DNA of 32,900 nt from Sphaeroforma sirkka (GCA_001586965.3 LUCW03001985.1:1-32900); one strand, 5' to 3'; counted from the stretch's first letter, positions 20,490 to 30,910 are shown. Notes: a model not told the origin generated them from the sequence alone. Translations and numbers: made by a program.

Positions 20490-22382
20490 TCACATCGACT
20501 TTAGCGCATCAGACTGACGTCTGATAATCTCAAACAAAATACACCTCAGGTCGTTCCACTTAATATCGCGTGGATTGCCGTCCAGATCGCGATGGACCAG
20601 CATCGGGCAAATCTCGGCGACCTTGTCGGCGATCAGGCCACAATACTCGAGCTCCTCCGTCCTCTGCAGGGGTTCCGGTTGCGACTCAACCTTGGTCTCG
20701 GGTAGAGTTATAGCGGTAGCGGGTGCTGTGATGTGTGCTCTAAACGGGATTGTCCCCGGCGGTGTGCTTTGTACCACCGATTCAGGTGCGCTAGACCCCG
20801 CGTTGTCCATCCGAACTTTCATTGGGGAGTGCGGCACGTGCACCGGTTTGTTTGGGTTTATGTATGGTGCATGAACGGGCTCGGGTTCCGACTCGGTGTT
20901 CACATTGACGGTGGCCGCCACGTGTGGTGGTACGTCGCGCAGCGTGATGGGTTCCAAGTACTTGAACAGCTTGGGTTCCAACTGCAGCACCTGTGCGACG
21001 ACTGTATCCATCTCGCTGTCAGAAAAGGCCTCGATATCCATCTTTGTTTCCTGCGCAGACGACCCGTACGTCACTTCAAACGTTGTGGGGTTGTAGTACA
21101 GTTTTGACGATCCGACAACATTGCGGACCTTGTTGATTGTAAGTCCCGCAGGGGGGCGTATATCGGCCTCGCCGTCAATATGACCCGGTGACAGCAGGAT
21201 CGCACCCGCGTCTTCACCCTTTGGGTTGGTTGTAGAGCGCTTGCCAATACAAATGCTCGCGAGCCCCTCGTCGATACGCGCACCCTCGCCCAGCGCAATG
21301 CTGTAGTCTACGGCAGCTGTGCTGCGCCCAATACTGACGGAATTTGCCGACTGCGCATTACCCGCCTGTGTACCTACCGTACCCCCAATGGTGATGTGTG
21401 GCATTGACACAACCGATGTCGTGTCCACAGACTCGCTACCTCGCCTATCGCCTATAAATACGCTGCGGTCACCACCGTACTCGCCAGCAAGGTTCGGCCC
21501 GATCGCGACACACGTCCACACCCGTCCCGCGAGCCGCCATAACCCCTATCCCAATGGTCCGAACCCCACTAACGGCATGGGCGCTGTTGTTCGCATCACC
21601 ATCAAAACTCGAGCCCGCCCCGAGTCCAGTATACACACAGTCCTCCATATCGGCTTTATTATGAGGCACACTGGTATTAGTATCGTAATCCGTCATCTTT
21701 ACACCCGCGTACTCTCCCAGGCGTACAATGCCCCCACCAAGCACCCAATCTGTACCGTCGAATACCAGGTGGTCGTGCAGGCAGGGTGTGCCGGTTACTT
21801 CACTCATCGTCATCTCGGAAACAATATAGTCTTTGCCGTCAGCGCCCGTGGGACCCGTGGGACCAACCCTATCGGCGCCCTTGCTGCCGGTCGGCCCCAC
21901 GGGCCCAGTATCCCCCGTGGGACCCTGGGCACCGGTAGGCCCTTGGCTACCTGTTGGTCCGGTTGCACCCGTCGCTCCCGTACCGCCGCGTACTGCGGGT
22001 ATGGTATATTCATCTCCCGGCAATGGAAACGCAGGGCTTTCGACAACAAATGTAAGTGTACCTTCACCAATTTCACCGGTTGCGTCAACAATACCCTTAC
22101 CAATAAGTCCCGCACCCCCCTGGTCCGCCTCCAGTGTGCGAGTTAGTCCGTTGGTTAGCGTAAATGTCATGTCATCCCCATCTGCGGTCAGCGAAGCAAT
22201 GCCTAGCGCCGGGACGGGGCCGACCAACTGAGAGGTGTTATCGTTTAGATGTACAGTGAGAACCCCCGCTGCATCCATCGTAAATGTATCAACCCCCACG
22301 CCTGGGGCAGCACCCGATCCCATATTGCCATCGGGTCCCGTGGGTCCGCGGAGTTTAGGGACATGAATCGTCGACCCGTCGT
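20490..22382 (-). pseudogene. Fiber-like protein, C-terminal part: collagen repeats, YadA-head repeats, S74-type chaperone end
   Basis: This is the downstream part of the gene whose start lies at about 29030. Order along the protein: a beta-rich segment, a collagen-like run of G-x-T/P triplets ([17 protein letters not shown], about 21840-21990), then head repeats of the SVxIG type ([43 protein letters not shown]). The C-terminal domain contains LQLEPKLFKYLEP, a Pro/Glu-rich insert, then CGLIADKVAEICPMLV and IKWNDLRCILFEIIRRQ. That resembles the intramolecular chaperone (peptidase S74) domain of viral fibers. A frameshift lies near 21510. Such proteins form surface fibers in giant viruses and phages. 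The upstream end is cut by retrotransposon C at 22383. Confidence 0.8.
22379..22382. repeat. Target-site duplication TCGT, left copy
   Basis: TCGT directly precedes the LTR start TGTAGAAAT and is repeated at 28578-28581 directly after the last LTR base. Confidence 0.8.
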
Positions 22383-22978
22383 TGTAGAAATACGGCCTCC
22401 GGTCAGTCTAAAATATCAAGATCAATTGAGATAATACATTGGTTTTTATTTGTATTTTAAATAATTTAGTACAAGCTCTTTTTCCAATATTTCCAAAGTG
22501 TTCTAAATTCACTTTGATGGCTCCAATAGCCTGAGTATTTGGTATGACTCATCTACTTGGACCTATTTGAGACATTAGTAGATGTAGGATATTATAAACT
22601 AAATTTTATAATCTCCGAACTACTACTTATAGATTTTGGTCCTCCCGCCAATCTCCAAAATCCAATAAGTCTTTTTCTTTTTTTAACTTTTCTTCAGATG
22701 GAACTTTATTTATATCAGCTAATGTATTAACGTGACTTACGTTATTATGTCTATTTACAAATTAGGCAAGTGGTCATGAACACTTAGTACTTCTAGTGAA
22801 AATTATTCAATAAAGAACAGCTAGAGGTACGCCCTGTGTGATCGAGGATATTTAGGCTCTTAACAAGAGGCAGTCCCGATCATTTCTTACACAAGCTACC
22901 ACTGCTAAATCCTAACTGACTAAATTGTATTTTAGTTTAATATAGTTTGAAACCTAGTAATTTCCATCGAAGTTTACA
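22383..22978 (+). repeat. C 5' LTR
   Basis: 596 bp, TGTAGAAATACGG to AAGTTTACA. A TATA-like TTTATTTATATC lies near 22705-22716 and a polyadenylation-like CAATAAAG at 22808-22815. Gag starts 79 bases after the LTR. Confidence 0.93.
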
Positions 22979-23057
22979 TATTTTTCAGTTATTTAGTAGT
23001 TACAGTAGTGTACTGCTTCTAGACTGTCTGACATCGATTTACTATCCAGCAAATACT

Positions 23058-25102
23058 ATGGCTAAGGGTACTTCTAAAGGCAAGGGAGCCGCTAGCTCTA
23101 AGCCTGCTAAGCCTGCCGAGGTTCCTGAGGTCCCTGTGGAAACACCTAGCCTGTCTGGAGTTGAGCCTGCCGAGGATACTGTTGGGGAAGCAAATTCTGA
23201 GGTTGGTACAGAGGATTATTCTGAGGATGACTCGTCGGATCCTAAAGCCTTGGAAGAAGAGGTATCTACTACCGCGGAAAGGCTCGCCAGCGTCCGTGTA
23301 TCACCTAGGAGTGAAGCTCAGGACCCCAGCTTGCCCCCCTGACCACGTGCCGTCAAATATTGGGGATAAATGTCGAAAGGCTGGAAAATTCGTGGATACG
23401 AATGTCGGGGGGCATTATAACTCCACATCTAAAGGACACTCCAGCACAAATCCGGCGTGAAAAGGAAGTATTGGACCTGTCCGAAAATTTCGGTTTCGCC
23501 ATCGATGGAGAAGCCATTCCATTCAGCTCAAATCTTGGGGCCGAAGCTGAGGACGCCATAACTCGACAACGAGTGGTTGGATCCTCTCAATCTCGACGCC
23601 AATTGAACCGCACTGAAGCGCTCTTGAAGGAGCTAGCGGCAGCAGCAGTTGTGGACCCCTCTATCGTGTCCCACTTGGCTGATATTCTTCCTATACCGAA
23701 GAAGAAAAAAATTCGGGCCGGGTTTCGAACCCGAGACCTACTGGTTTACCAGCCAGTATGTTTACCACTAAGCCAGTTACCACTGGCGAGAGAGATAATA
23801 TTTCAAAATTTAATCTCTATAGCTCTGATGCTACCATCGACCATCCTCTTGACAAACCTAACCCTGTCAGAGGATATGATCGTATGGAACTCGATGAGGC
23901 TTACCATCCTCGTAATATCGACCCTCATTTGCCAACTAACCCTGGTAATCACGATTTTGGCAATCGCTACACCAGTACCTCGTTAGAGAGTTCCCGCTCT
24001 AATCCTGAGGATGAGGAAGTGAGAACCAGACATACTCGTCTCAGGCTATTACGCTCTGGTATGCAAGTCCTTGAGGACCGTCTATTGAATGACTCTGACC
24101 TTGACGATAGGAAAGCGGATAACATTCGCTATCTAATCGATAACAAGAGAAAGGAAATAGACACCATCTTGGCACTAGCAGCCCGTAGCACTGAGCATGA
24201 GCCTCGTGAACACTTAGAACCAAGCTTTATAAAGCAGCTAGGTAACGCGCAGGCTGAGGTCGATTTCTCTACTAATGAGAGTACAGTGGAGACACTGAAG
24301 GCCTTCGACCAACTTAAGAGTCTGCCAGCCTTAGGGATAAGCAGATGATGAATGCCTTTATTCATTTCTGTGAGCCAGGTGAATGGCGAACTATCTTTGA
24401 AGGCTCATGAGCCCAACTGGAAAGCCCTACCCTGGCACCAGTTGCGTGATAATATACTTAACACCTTTTTTGAAGATGCACGTGACCGTGAACTTCTAGA
24501 GTCTCGCAAGTTCTTTGCGAACGATACCACTATTCGAGGTGCTCTAGCTCATATGACACATATGAATACTCGGATGGGTGGTCGTACCTATACTGGCGAA
24601 TATTTATTAATTTGTCAGATGATGGAGACTCTGGGAGCTAACCTCTTTAAGAAAGTCAATGATGACATCATCGCCTATGGTGATTTGCGATCTATGCCTT
24701 GGTCTGTCTTTGAGAGAAGATAGTACACAAGCATACCAATTCCTCTACTAGAGTACTTAGTACCACGAGCTACACACCCAGCCCACTAAGCGAAACGCAG
24801 TAGAGACTAATACTGCGCGTAGTACTAAAAAAAGAAACCTCGCACTACTACTGGAGGGGGTACTGGCTCTACTTCTACCGAACCGAAGGTGATAAAGAAG
24901 GTGAGAGCGCCTTGCAAGAAGTGTGGTTACAACCTCACAAAACGTAATGGCAAGTGGAATGGTAGACACGACCCTGTTAAGTGTGCACCAGGCAAGCCAG
25001 ATTTTGGACACTATATGAAAGAGTGTGCTACTTGCAAAGGGTACTAACGGTTGGCACAAAGAGGATTGCAAGGACTTACCCGACGTCCAAGTTAAGCACT
25101 GA
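23058..25102 (+). pseudogene. gag: C gag, ending at UGA before pol
   Basis: The ATG at 23058 starts MAKGTSKGKGAAS. Layout is as in B1 and B2, with a single copy of the region duplicated in B2. Frameshifts occur at a run of six C near 23334, at 23706 (A-run), near 24320 (loss in the KES/LRD stretch), near 24715 and near 25040. The C-terminal zinc motifs CKKCGY and CATCK are visible. It ends AAGCAC-TGA-CAG as in the other copies. Confidence 0.85.
23705..23782 (-). ncRNA. tRNA-like Pol III unit antisense to C gag
   Basis: On the minus strand the A box is at 23775-23765, the B box GGTTCGAAACC at 23731-23721, followed by seven T at 23711-23705. The anticodon arm is identical to the B1 and B2 copies, again antisense to gag. 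Confidence 0.73.
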
Positions 25103-26020
25103 CAGTACCATATGTGCGCACTAGAGCAAGATTATGAGAAAATGTTCAATAAAATCTATACCAAAGGAGATGAACGTATCTTTCAAACAGTTTTCGTAAA
25201 TGGAGAAAAAAGTTATGGCACTATTTGATCCAGGGGCTGAAGTCTCTGCTATCTCATGCCGAGTAGCCTACGCTACAGATATGGCTGTCCATAACGAAAC
25301 AACTGATTTAATCTTGGGAAATGGCAAAGTTACTACTTGCGAACAAGCCATTGACTATGCACACATAATGCTGTCAGATAGAAGAGAAGTGAAGACTCAC
25401 CTAATCGTTACTGACATGTCTCAGAAATACGATTTAATTATAGGTATGACTGATCTTCTCAGTTTAGGTATAACACTCACTGGTCTGCCTAATGGGCTGG
25501 ACCCGAATAAAGATCAGTCAGATGATAATATGTTAAAGATACCTAAACCTCCGGAAGGTGAAGCAAAGGATATGATTCCGCACTTCACCGATATAATTAT
25601 GGACTTAATTATACAAAACAGGAAGATTGCAATAACTGACTGGTGTATGTTTAAGTTCTCTAATGGGTACGTTAGACTTGACTTAACAAACGTCGACTTC
25701 TCTAAGTTAAAGTGTCCTTCACATAACTACGTGAGTTGGAGACACAAAAGACGTTGTCAAAACCCAAATCGAAGATTGGTTAAAACAGGGTCTAATTGAA
25801 ATCAATTATGATGCAACCCCAGTTAACTTAGCTCTCTTAGCGGTCGATCAATATAAATCTGATGGAACGTTTAGTAAAACAAAAGAGTAGTACTAGACCT
25901 GTCGCCAATCAACAAACTAATTCCGCAACATAGTTTTTCCCTTACCTAAGATAAGCGAGATACTACGCAAAATGGAGGTGCGACTATCTTTTCCAAGATA
26001 GACTTAAAGCTGCTCCAACA
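25103..26020 (+). pseudogene. pol: C protease and beginning of reverse transcriptase
   Basis: After the UGA the sequence encodes the linker, then the protease with MALFDPGAEVSAIS and DLIIGMTDLLSLG, and the RT N-terminus up to the SPINKL region. There are frameshifts near 25200 (GGAGAAAAAAG) and near 25745, where extra A bases turn the sequence into a premature end. The RT palm between the LKAAF and SFFQQ segments is deleted at about 26012. The protease segment itself reads as one frame of about 200 codons. Confidence 0.88.
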
Positions 26021-27950
26021 AGTTATGATGGAACTATTTGCGGACCTGTCGTATAACATATCAGTCTATTTAGATGATATAGTTATCTTTACAAAGACAA
26101 CACATGAACATGCTAAACTCGTTAAAGAAGTCGAGCATAAAGCATACTTAATAATGCTAAACTATTCGATGCACGAAGACAAGATGTTCCGGCGCTGAAA
26201 GAAACCATACGTGAAGTATACCACCGACGCTGTATCTGCAGCAGGGGTAGAAATTGAACCAGATCAAGCAGTTACGGTTGGGCGCATCAACACCAAGTAC
26301 TGACAGAGATGTGACCGATGCGCCGTGGGTTCATTAAGATCTTCTTGGTTCGTTACCGCGATCAAGCATACTTAAAACCGATCAGTCACCTATATCTGCA
26401 ATAAATTTCTTATGTGAAAGCTTCCGGGCTATAAGACTTGATGATGCAATACTAACAAACGTAAAGTAATGGACGCAGAATTATGCTATCACGTCTTTAA
26501 TGACTTCCGGTTTCCAAGTAGCAACCTATGTTCTGATAACGGTAGGTGGAGTTTTGTACCAAACGATAAATGGTAAACCGCGCTACTTATACTCTTTATC
26601 AAGAGTTATGACCCATAGGCAACGGTGTTCCCTACAAACCTCAAACAAGCAGGGCTCCTTGCCATAGTTACTGAGCTAACACAGTTTAAAAGACTACCTT
26701 ATGGAAGTTACTTTACTGTCGCCTGTGACCGCACTAGACATATACGTTGAGGATATGTGGCCTGATCACAGTTGAAATGGGCCGCAGACATCAAATGCCA
26801 AGTTCGCTTAATATCCTCAAACATTCCAGGAACACACAACCGTCTTCACTGACATGCTCTCTTTGTGCCCGACTACCAGAAAACAGCGTGAAGTTACAAG
26901 CAACCGTTTGGATGCTGGGGCTAATAAGAAATGGTTTAACCTCGCTCAACCCCGATGGGGTCCATTTACTGTTGATATAAGTTCGCCGCAGAACATGCGG
27001 AACAGTTTTCGGACCCCTAGGTCGTTGACTCGATCACAAGAATCGCGTGATGCATTTCAGCGTGACTTATCGATGGCATAACACGTAAGCTAACCCATTG
27101 TCAACTTCAAAGTCGGCGATTACGTTAACATTATAAATCTACCAAACGCCTGTGTTGTCCCTACTCTCTTCGACCCATGGATAGGACCTTTTGTTATATG
27201 ATTCAAGACGAACCATTTATGTCGACCGTAGAGTGATACTTTTTGTAGTGAATAACTATTCTATTAGTAGAAGACGCCTTGGAAACATACACCATTGTTT
27301 GTCGTATCCCACCTCCAGGTACCACTAAGTTCAGCTCGCTCATTTGATTCTGATAAACTAGAGGAGTCAAAGAGTTTTGAAGAAAGCTCAAGACTCCGTA
27401 CAACATGCATCCGAACAAGATTACACTCGACTGCCAAGACGGCGTTTCATGGATTGGGACGGTAATTAGCTAACCTCCGATATTTCATTGAATCGCGACT
27501 TTCTTCGTATCTTTTAATAAGAAATGGCTTAAGCGTTTACATTATAGAACAACAAGAGATAAACGAAAGGGTTTCCTCAGGTGACTACAAACCTGACGGA
27601 TCTGAAATTCCCTATTTGCCACCTACTTCCTACGTGACTAAACTTTCAGATCTGCCCTGACCAACAGTGCAAGAAAATTGTTCAAACTTACCTAATTAAT
27701 GAACGAGCCTGGTGAGCTAATACTCCCTTACAAATAATAAACGTAAGGCGCCTGTTCATCCGGAAATGGTTACTGGACCAAATACTAAACGACATAAGGA
27801 GTAAAACATGAGTCTTGATACTCGTACATATAGTATGAGCATACTTACTCGATAAGTCGATCTCGCCAGAAACCGTTTTTTTACTTTGGCTTTCGCGAAC
27901 CATAACTAAGATCGTGTCTTAACGTACGTTCGTAGTGTCTACAAGCTAGC
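26021..27950 (+). pseudogene. pol: C pol remainder: interleaved mosaic of RNase H/methyltransferase-like and integrase sequence
   Basis: Short runs of 8-40 bases alternate between two parent segments that in B2 lie about 1.6 kb apart. At 26480-26590 integrase DNGSEF-region sequence alternates with RNase H GGVLYQTINGK sequence. At 26700-26900 RNase H sequence alternates with integrase core sequence. At 27085-27240 methyltransferase-like NPPC-region sequence alternates with integrase C-terminal sequence. Each run is recognisable, yet the whole encodes nothing. No biological process is known to interleave unrelated sequence on this scale, so a consensus error is likely. Confidence 0.85.
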
Positions 27951-27961
27951 TGGGGGGGCTA
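27951..27961 (+). promoter_or_regulatory. Polypurine tract of copy C
   Basis: GGGGGGGCTA immediately upstream of the 3' LTR start, as in B2. Confidence 0.75.
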
Positions 27962-28577
27962 TGTAGAAATACGGCCTCCAGTCAGTCCTAAATATCAAGA
28001 TCAATTGAGATAATACATTGGTTTTATTTGTATTTTAAATAATTTAGTACAAGCTCTTTTTTTTCCAATATTTCCAAAGTGTTCTAAATTCACTTTGATG
28101 GCTCCAATAGCCTGAGTATTTGGTATGACTCATCTACTTGATTTGAGACATTATTAGATGTAGGATATTATAAACTAAATTTTTATAATCTCGAACTACT
28201 ACTTATGAATTTTGATGTCCTCCACTTCAATCTCCAAAATCAATGAAGTCTTTTTTTTTTTTAACACTTTTTCAGATGGATGGAACTTTTATTTATAATC
28301 AGTAGCTAATGTTAACGTGACTTACGTTTATTGTGTCTACATTACAAGATTGAGACGAAGTGGTCATGAACATGGTATTGCTTTACAATGAAAATTCTAT
28401 TCAATAAAGAACAACTGAGAGCCACGCCCTATGTGATCGAGGATACCGATGGAAACATAACTAAGGGCGGTCCCGATCATTTCTTACACAAGCTACCACT
28501 GCTAAATCCTAACTGACTAAAATTGTATTTTAGTTTAATATAGTTTGAAACCTGGGTAAATTTCATCGAAGTTTACA
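27962..28577 (+). repeat. C 3' LTR (diverged)
   Basis: Same TG...CA ends as the 5' LTR but with many substitutions and indels. For example, GGACCTATTTGAGAC is reduced to GATTTGAGAC near 28140, and the TTTAGGCTCTTAACAAGAGG region is altered near 28445. The two LTRs of one insertion start identical, so this divergence contrasts with the intact target duplication. Confidence 0.9.
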
Positions 28578-28581
28578 TCGT
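28578..28581. repeat. Target-site duplication TCGT, right copy
   Basis: Matches 22379-22382 and abuts the end of the 3' LTR. Confidence 0.8.
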
Positions 28582-29030
28582 CCAGTACTACAGTTAGCCG
28601 GTCAGTCAATTGGTCGTAAACCAGGTCTGCAATACCAATCCCGTCGGGCCCGCTGGCACCTGCGGCGTCGGGGGGTGTCGTCGTACGTGATTTCGCCCGT
28701 GTCGGTGTTGTAGCGCAAGGTATGAGTCCCTGGCGCGTAGCGAATGGGTTGAATGAACAGACCATCGGCGTTGGTGCTGTTGACGGCGCTGGATGTTGCG
28801 TTGAGCACAATGGTGTTGTCGTGCTGGTCTGTGTGGCCAGCATACGACCCAATCGCAATACTGCGTTTGCCCTGGTTGAACGCGCCAGCGTGGTCGCCTA
28901 TGGCCACGCTACCTCCCCTTGGTTATCGAATCCGCGTAAGTCCCCACTGCGATGGCCTTTGACATTCTGGTTCAGATCACCCGGCCCGACGCCCAATCCG
29001 GACATTTAGGGTTCCGAATTTCCAAGACAT
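28578..29030 (-). pseudogene. Fiber-like protein, N-terminal part
   Basis: Start proposed at the ATG at 29030 (MSWKFGTLNV); an alternative ATG lies at 29005. The protein has head repeats AIAVGTYAD, VAIGDHAGAF and SIAIGSYAG, then NTIVLNATSSAVNS, GLFIQPIR and TLRYNTDTGEITYD. This module is well known from giant-virus and phage fiber proteins. Frameshifts occur near 28990, 28955, 28915 and 28675. It runs into retrotransposon C at the TCGT duplication, and the same gene resumes at 22382. The strand agrees and the reading frame is compatible across the insertion site. TATA-like TCTATAAAAG lies just upstream. Confidence 0.8.
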
Positions 29031-29293
29031 GATTCTTTTATAGATTTATTTCATAGATTTGTTTTATTGAACGCACATAACAATTTAAAGAATAAAAAAA
29101 AAAAAAATAGATTTTATCGACGTCCACCCACTTGAAGGCTCGCATTGGTCGACATTCCCAGAAATACTGAGGGCATTATTTTCAAAGGGCCTGGCCAGAC
29201 TACTAGAGTAGCCACGGGAACATGTTGTCAATGCGAATGAGTGTAAAAGTGATTGTGTGTAAAACACATTCCTTTATATACACACATTTCAGA
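29031..29293. other. AT-rich intergenic region
   Basis: It contains the fiber gene's upstream region (TATA-like TCTATAAA, poly-A/T near 29095) and a minus-strand TATATAAAGG near 29274. A GTG-starting frame of 60 codons (29085-29267, minus) exists but lacks recognisable features, so it is not called. Confidence 0.45.
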
Positions 29294-29464
29294 TCACATA
29301 AATTTTAGTGGGATCCTGGGAACGTTGTTCCGCCGGGCGGCCAGCTCCTTCTCGACCCGATCGAGCCGCGAGTCGGCGACTGCGTGTATGTACATTGACA
29401 ACACAAACATGAGGGTGTTTGTAACACCCACGGCGAGGGGGACCATTGAGCGGCGCATTTTCAT
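29294..29464 (-). CDS. Small single-pass membrane protein, 56 residues
   Basis: The start is the ATG at 29464 (MKMRRSM). A basic N-terminus is followed by a hydrophobic span VPLAVGVTNTLMFVLSMYI, then a charged helix ADSRLDRVEKELAARR and a basic tail NNVPRIPLKFM. That suggests a type II-like small membrane protein with a short coiled segment. It is not recognised as a named family. Its frame is intact, unlike most neighbours. Context is a cluster of small anchored proteins beside a viral fiber gene. Confidence 0.55.
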   Translation of the reverse strand: MKMRRSMVPLAVGVTNTLMFVLSMYIHAVADSRLDRVEKELAARRNNVPRIPLKFM

Positions 29465-29603
29465 TGTAGAGGGCAAAACTCGCGTTTGCGAAAATTGCGT
29501 TGTTCTTCACAAGTCAGGGGGGTAAAATGATATTTGCCACATTGTATGTTTGTTCCCAGATACTACGCTGCGCCCCCTGGGGGGTATGGCCCGGCTCGCC
29601 ACT

Positions 29604-29768
29604 GTATAAATCGGGTATATAAATCAGGTTCATAAATCGAGTATATTAAAATCGGGTATATAAATCAGGTTTATTAAAATCAGGTATATAAATCAGGTTT
29701 ATTAAAATCAGGTATATAAATCAGGTTTATTTAAAATCAGGTATATAAATCGGGTATATAAATCAGGT
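29604..29768. repeat. Array of AAATCAGGT(A/T)(T/C)AT-type repeats
   Basis: About twelve imperfect units built from TATAAATCAGGT, TATAAATCGGGT and TTATTAAAATCAGGT. Related to the cleaner 13-bp array at 31364-31514. Confidence 0.88.
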
Positions 29769-29801
29769 GCTTATCAAGCATGTGATCAATCAACACACAC
29801 G

Positions 29802-30362
29802 TCAGTGTGCTGTAGCGATGAATAGTGTCGTCGCGCCGTGGTTGAACAGGCCATGGGCAACGGCCCGGGCCACCATTTCCCCGCGACTCACGTGTCTCCC
29901 CGCGACGACACCCCAGTTAGCGTGTCTGTACAGGTCTAGCTGCTCACAGCGCTCTTGCATAAAGATCAACGCATCCGACCTAGTGTACGTTGAAAGTGTC
30001 CCGAGGGCAGTTTCAAGGTACTTTGGCCGGGTAACACATCCTTGGTGCACTGGATTTATCTGCGCAGTTTCGCGAAGAGTGCAGGCGTCTGGAGACCATT
30101 GGCGTGTTCTCGACCGACTCTCGACCAGGCAGCTCAATGCTTATCAGTACGGGACCTTTTATGACGGGAGGAAAATGGACCTTTATGACGTGCCGGCAGT
30201 ACAGTGCCGGTGTGCTGCACCAAGTCAGGAGCCACTCCGTTTGATATGCTGCAGGAAATGTTTATCCTGCCCGAAAGTGCAGCACGTAGGATCTCAGGCC
30301 GAGAACAAAAGTGCTAGGATCAGCAGTCCGACAATGATGGGGATTATCATCTTTGCATTCAT
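29802..30362 (-). pseudogene. Broken gene: membrane-anchored protein of unknown function
   Basis: The ATG at 30362 opens MNAKMIIPIIVGLLILALLFS, a strong signal-anchor. After a frameshift at about 30295 protein-like sequence continues in other frames (EILRAAL; VHFPPVIKGPVLISIELPGR; then DACTLRETAQINPVHQGC). The final block of about 100 codons, 29802-30110, reads QERCEQLDLYRHANWGVVAG and ends GATTLFIATAH. The whole would make a protein of about 185 residues with an N-terminal anchor. No family is recognised. The promoter and anchor closely resemble those of 31513-31674, suggesting duplication. The opposite-strand 206-codon frame is judged a shadow. Confidence 0.5.
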
Positions 30363-30385
30363 GTTTTTAAATACAGTTTTTTTTT
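30363..30385 (-). promoter_or_regulatory. Conserved A-rich promoter-like block before 30362
   Basis: The minus strand reads a run of nine A, then CTGTATTTAAAAAC, then ATG. The identical block precedes the ATG at 31674. A TATTTAAA TATA-like core lies six bases from the start codon. Confidence 0.6.
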
Positions 30386-30538
30386 AAACTCGCGTTCGCA
30401 AAAAAAATTTCAAGTCGTTTATTCTTCTTCTACTACTACTACTACTACTACTACTACTGTCTCACACATTTTAGATTTTTTTTCATTACAAGATCGCCGG
30501 ACACCTTAAGGACGGGTGCTTTATAAAACCCTAAGCGC
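30386..30538. other. Intergenic region with (TAC)n microsatellite
   Basis: It holds AAACTCGCGTTCGCAAAAA (30386-30404), a (TAC)9-10 run at 30431-30458 and poly-T. No gene seen. Confidence 0.6.
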
Positions 30539-30712
30539 TTAGTTGCGGTACGTAAGGTGGTCTGTCGCATCCACGGTGTTGCATACGTACTGCGCAGTCG
30601 TCGAGGAGCGGTACCTATTTTCAACATTTTTGGTTTGTCCTTCGGTATAAACTCGTAAGTGGAACGCCAATATTATCGCGATCGACATTAAAATTGCGAC
30701 TACGTCCCACAT
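30539..30712 (-). CDS. Small membrane protein, 57 residues
   Basis: ATG at 30712 chosen because a hydrophobic anchor, VVAILMSIAIILAFHL, follows at once (MWD...). It is preceded by an AT-rich gap of 28 bases shared with the divergent gene at 30741. The rest (RVYTEGQTKNVENRYR, CNTVDATDHLTYRN) is polar. The frame is open further upstream, but that part is the antisense of a Gln/Thr repeat gene. Unrecognised family. Confidence 0.55.
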   Translation of the reverse strand: MWDVVAILMSIAIILAFHLRVYTEGQTKNVENRYRSSTTAQYVCNTVDATDHLTYRN

Positions 30713-30740
30713 CTCTTTTTTTTTACTTATAAGAAATAAA

Positions 30741-30907
30741 ATGAATCCGTTGCGCGCCATCACTTTTTTTTTTTGGTCGTTGTGGCAATTATACATGTCA
30801 TATTCTACATCCAAATATTTTGGAAATCCGACAATAACGAATCTCGGTTTCGAACATCCAAGCTTGCACTGTGGGAAGCTGGTGATCCGACAATTTTCAT
30901 GCCATAA
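30741..30907 (+). pseudogene. Small membrane protein with frameshift in a T run
   Basis: The ATG at 30741 opens MNPLRAITFFF. Across a run of eleven T at about 30764-30774 a shift of one frame gives LVVVAIIHVIFYIQIFW, a clear membrane span. A polar tail follows, ending DPTIFMP and a TAA at 30905-30907, three bases before the next ATG. In the unshifted frame no span is seen. The T-run length is probably wrong or mutated. It pairs divergently with 30712. Confidence 0.5.
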
Positions 30908-30910
30908 ACA

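Larger units (their letters stand above)
22383..28577 (+). mobile_element. C: plus-strand copy of family B inserted in the fiber gene
   Basis: It has a 5' LTR (22383-22978), gag, protease, partial RT, a scrambled pol segment, a polypurine tract and a 3' LTR (27962-28577), with a TCGT duplication on both sides. Orientation is opposite to B1-B3 and to the fiber gene. At about 6.2 kb it is some 2 kb shorter than B2; the shortfall lies in pol, where two segments are interleaved. The first 3.4 kb closely match B2, while the last 2.5 kb are much poorer. Confidence 0.93.

Noticed and set aside
21319..22146. 275-codon plus-strand frame over the collagen region
   Set aside because: It is the antisense of the collagen and head repeats of the fiber gene.
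22979..22991. 3' splice acceptor (TTTTTCAG) directly after the LTR
   Set aside because: One short pyrimidine tract with CAG is too weak without a donor site or transcript data.
29767..30387. 206-codon plus-strand frame
   Set aside because: Its composition is rich in Arg, Cys and Ser as in shadow frames; the minus strand has the anchor, promoter block and more protein-like sequence.
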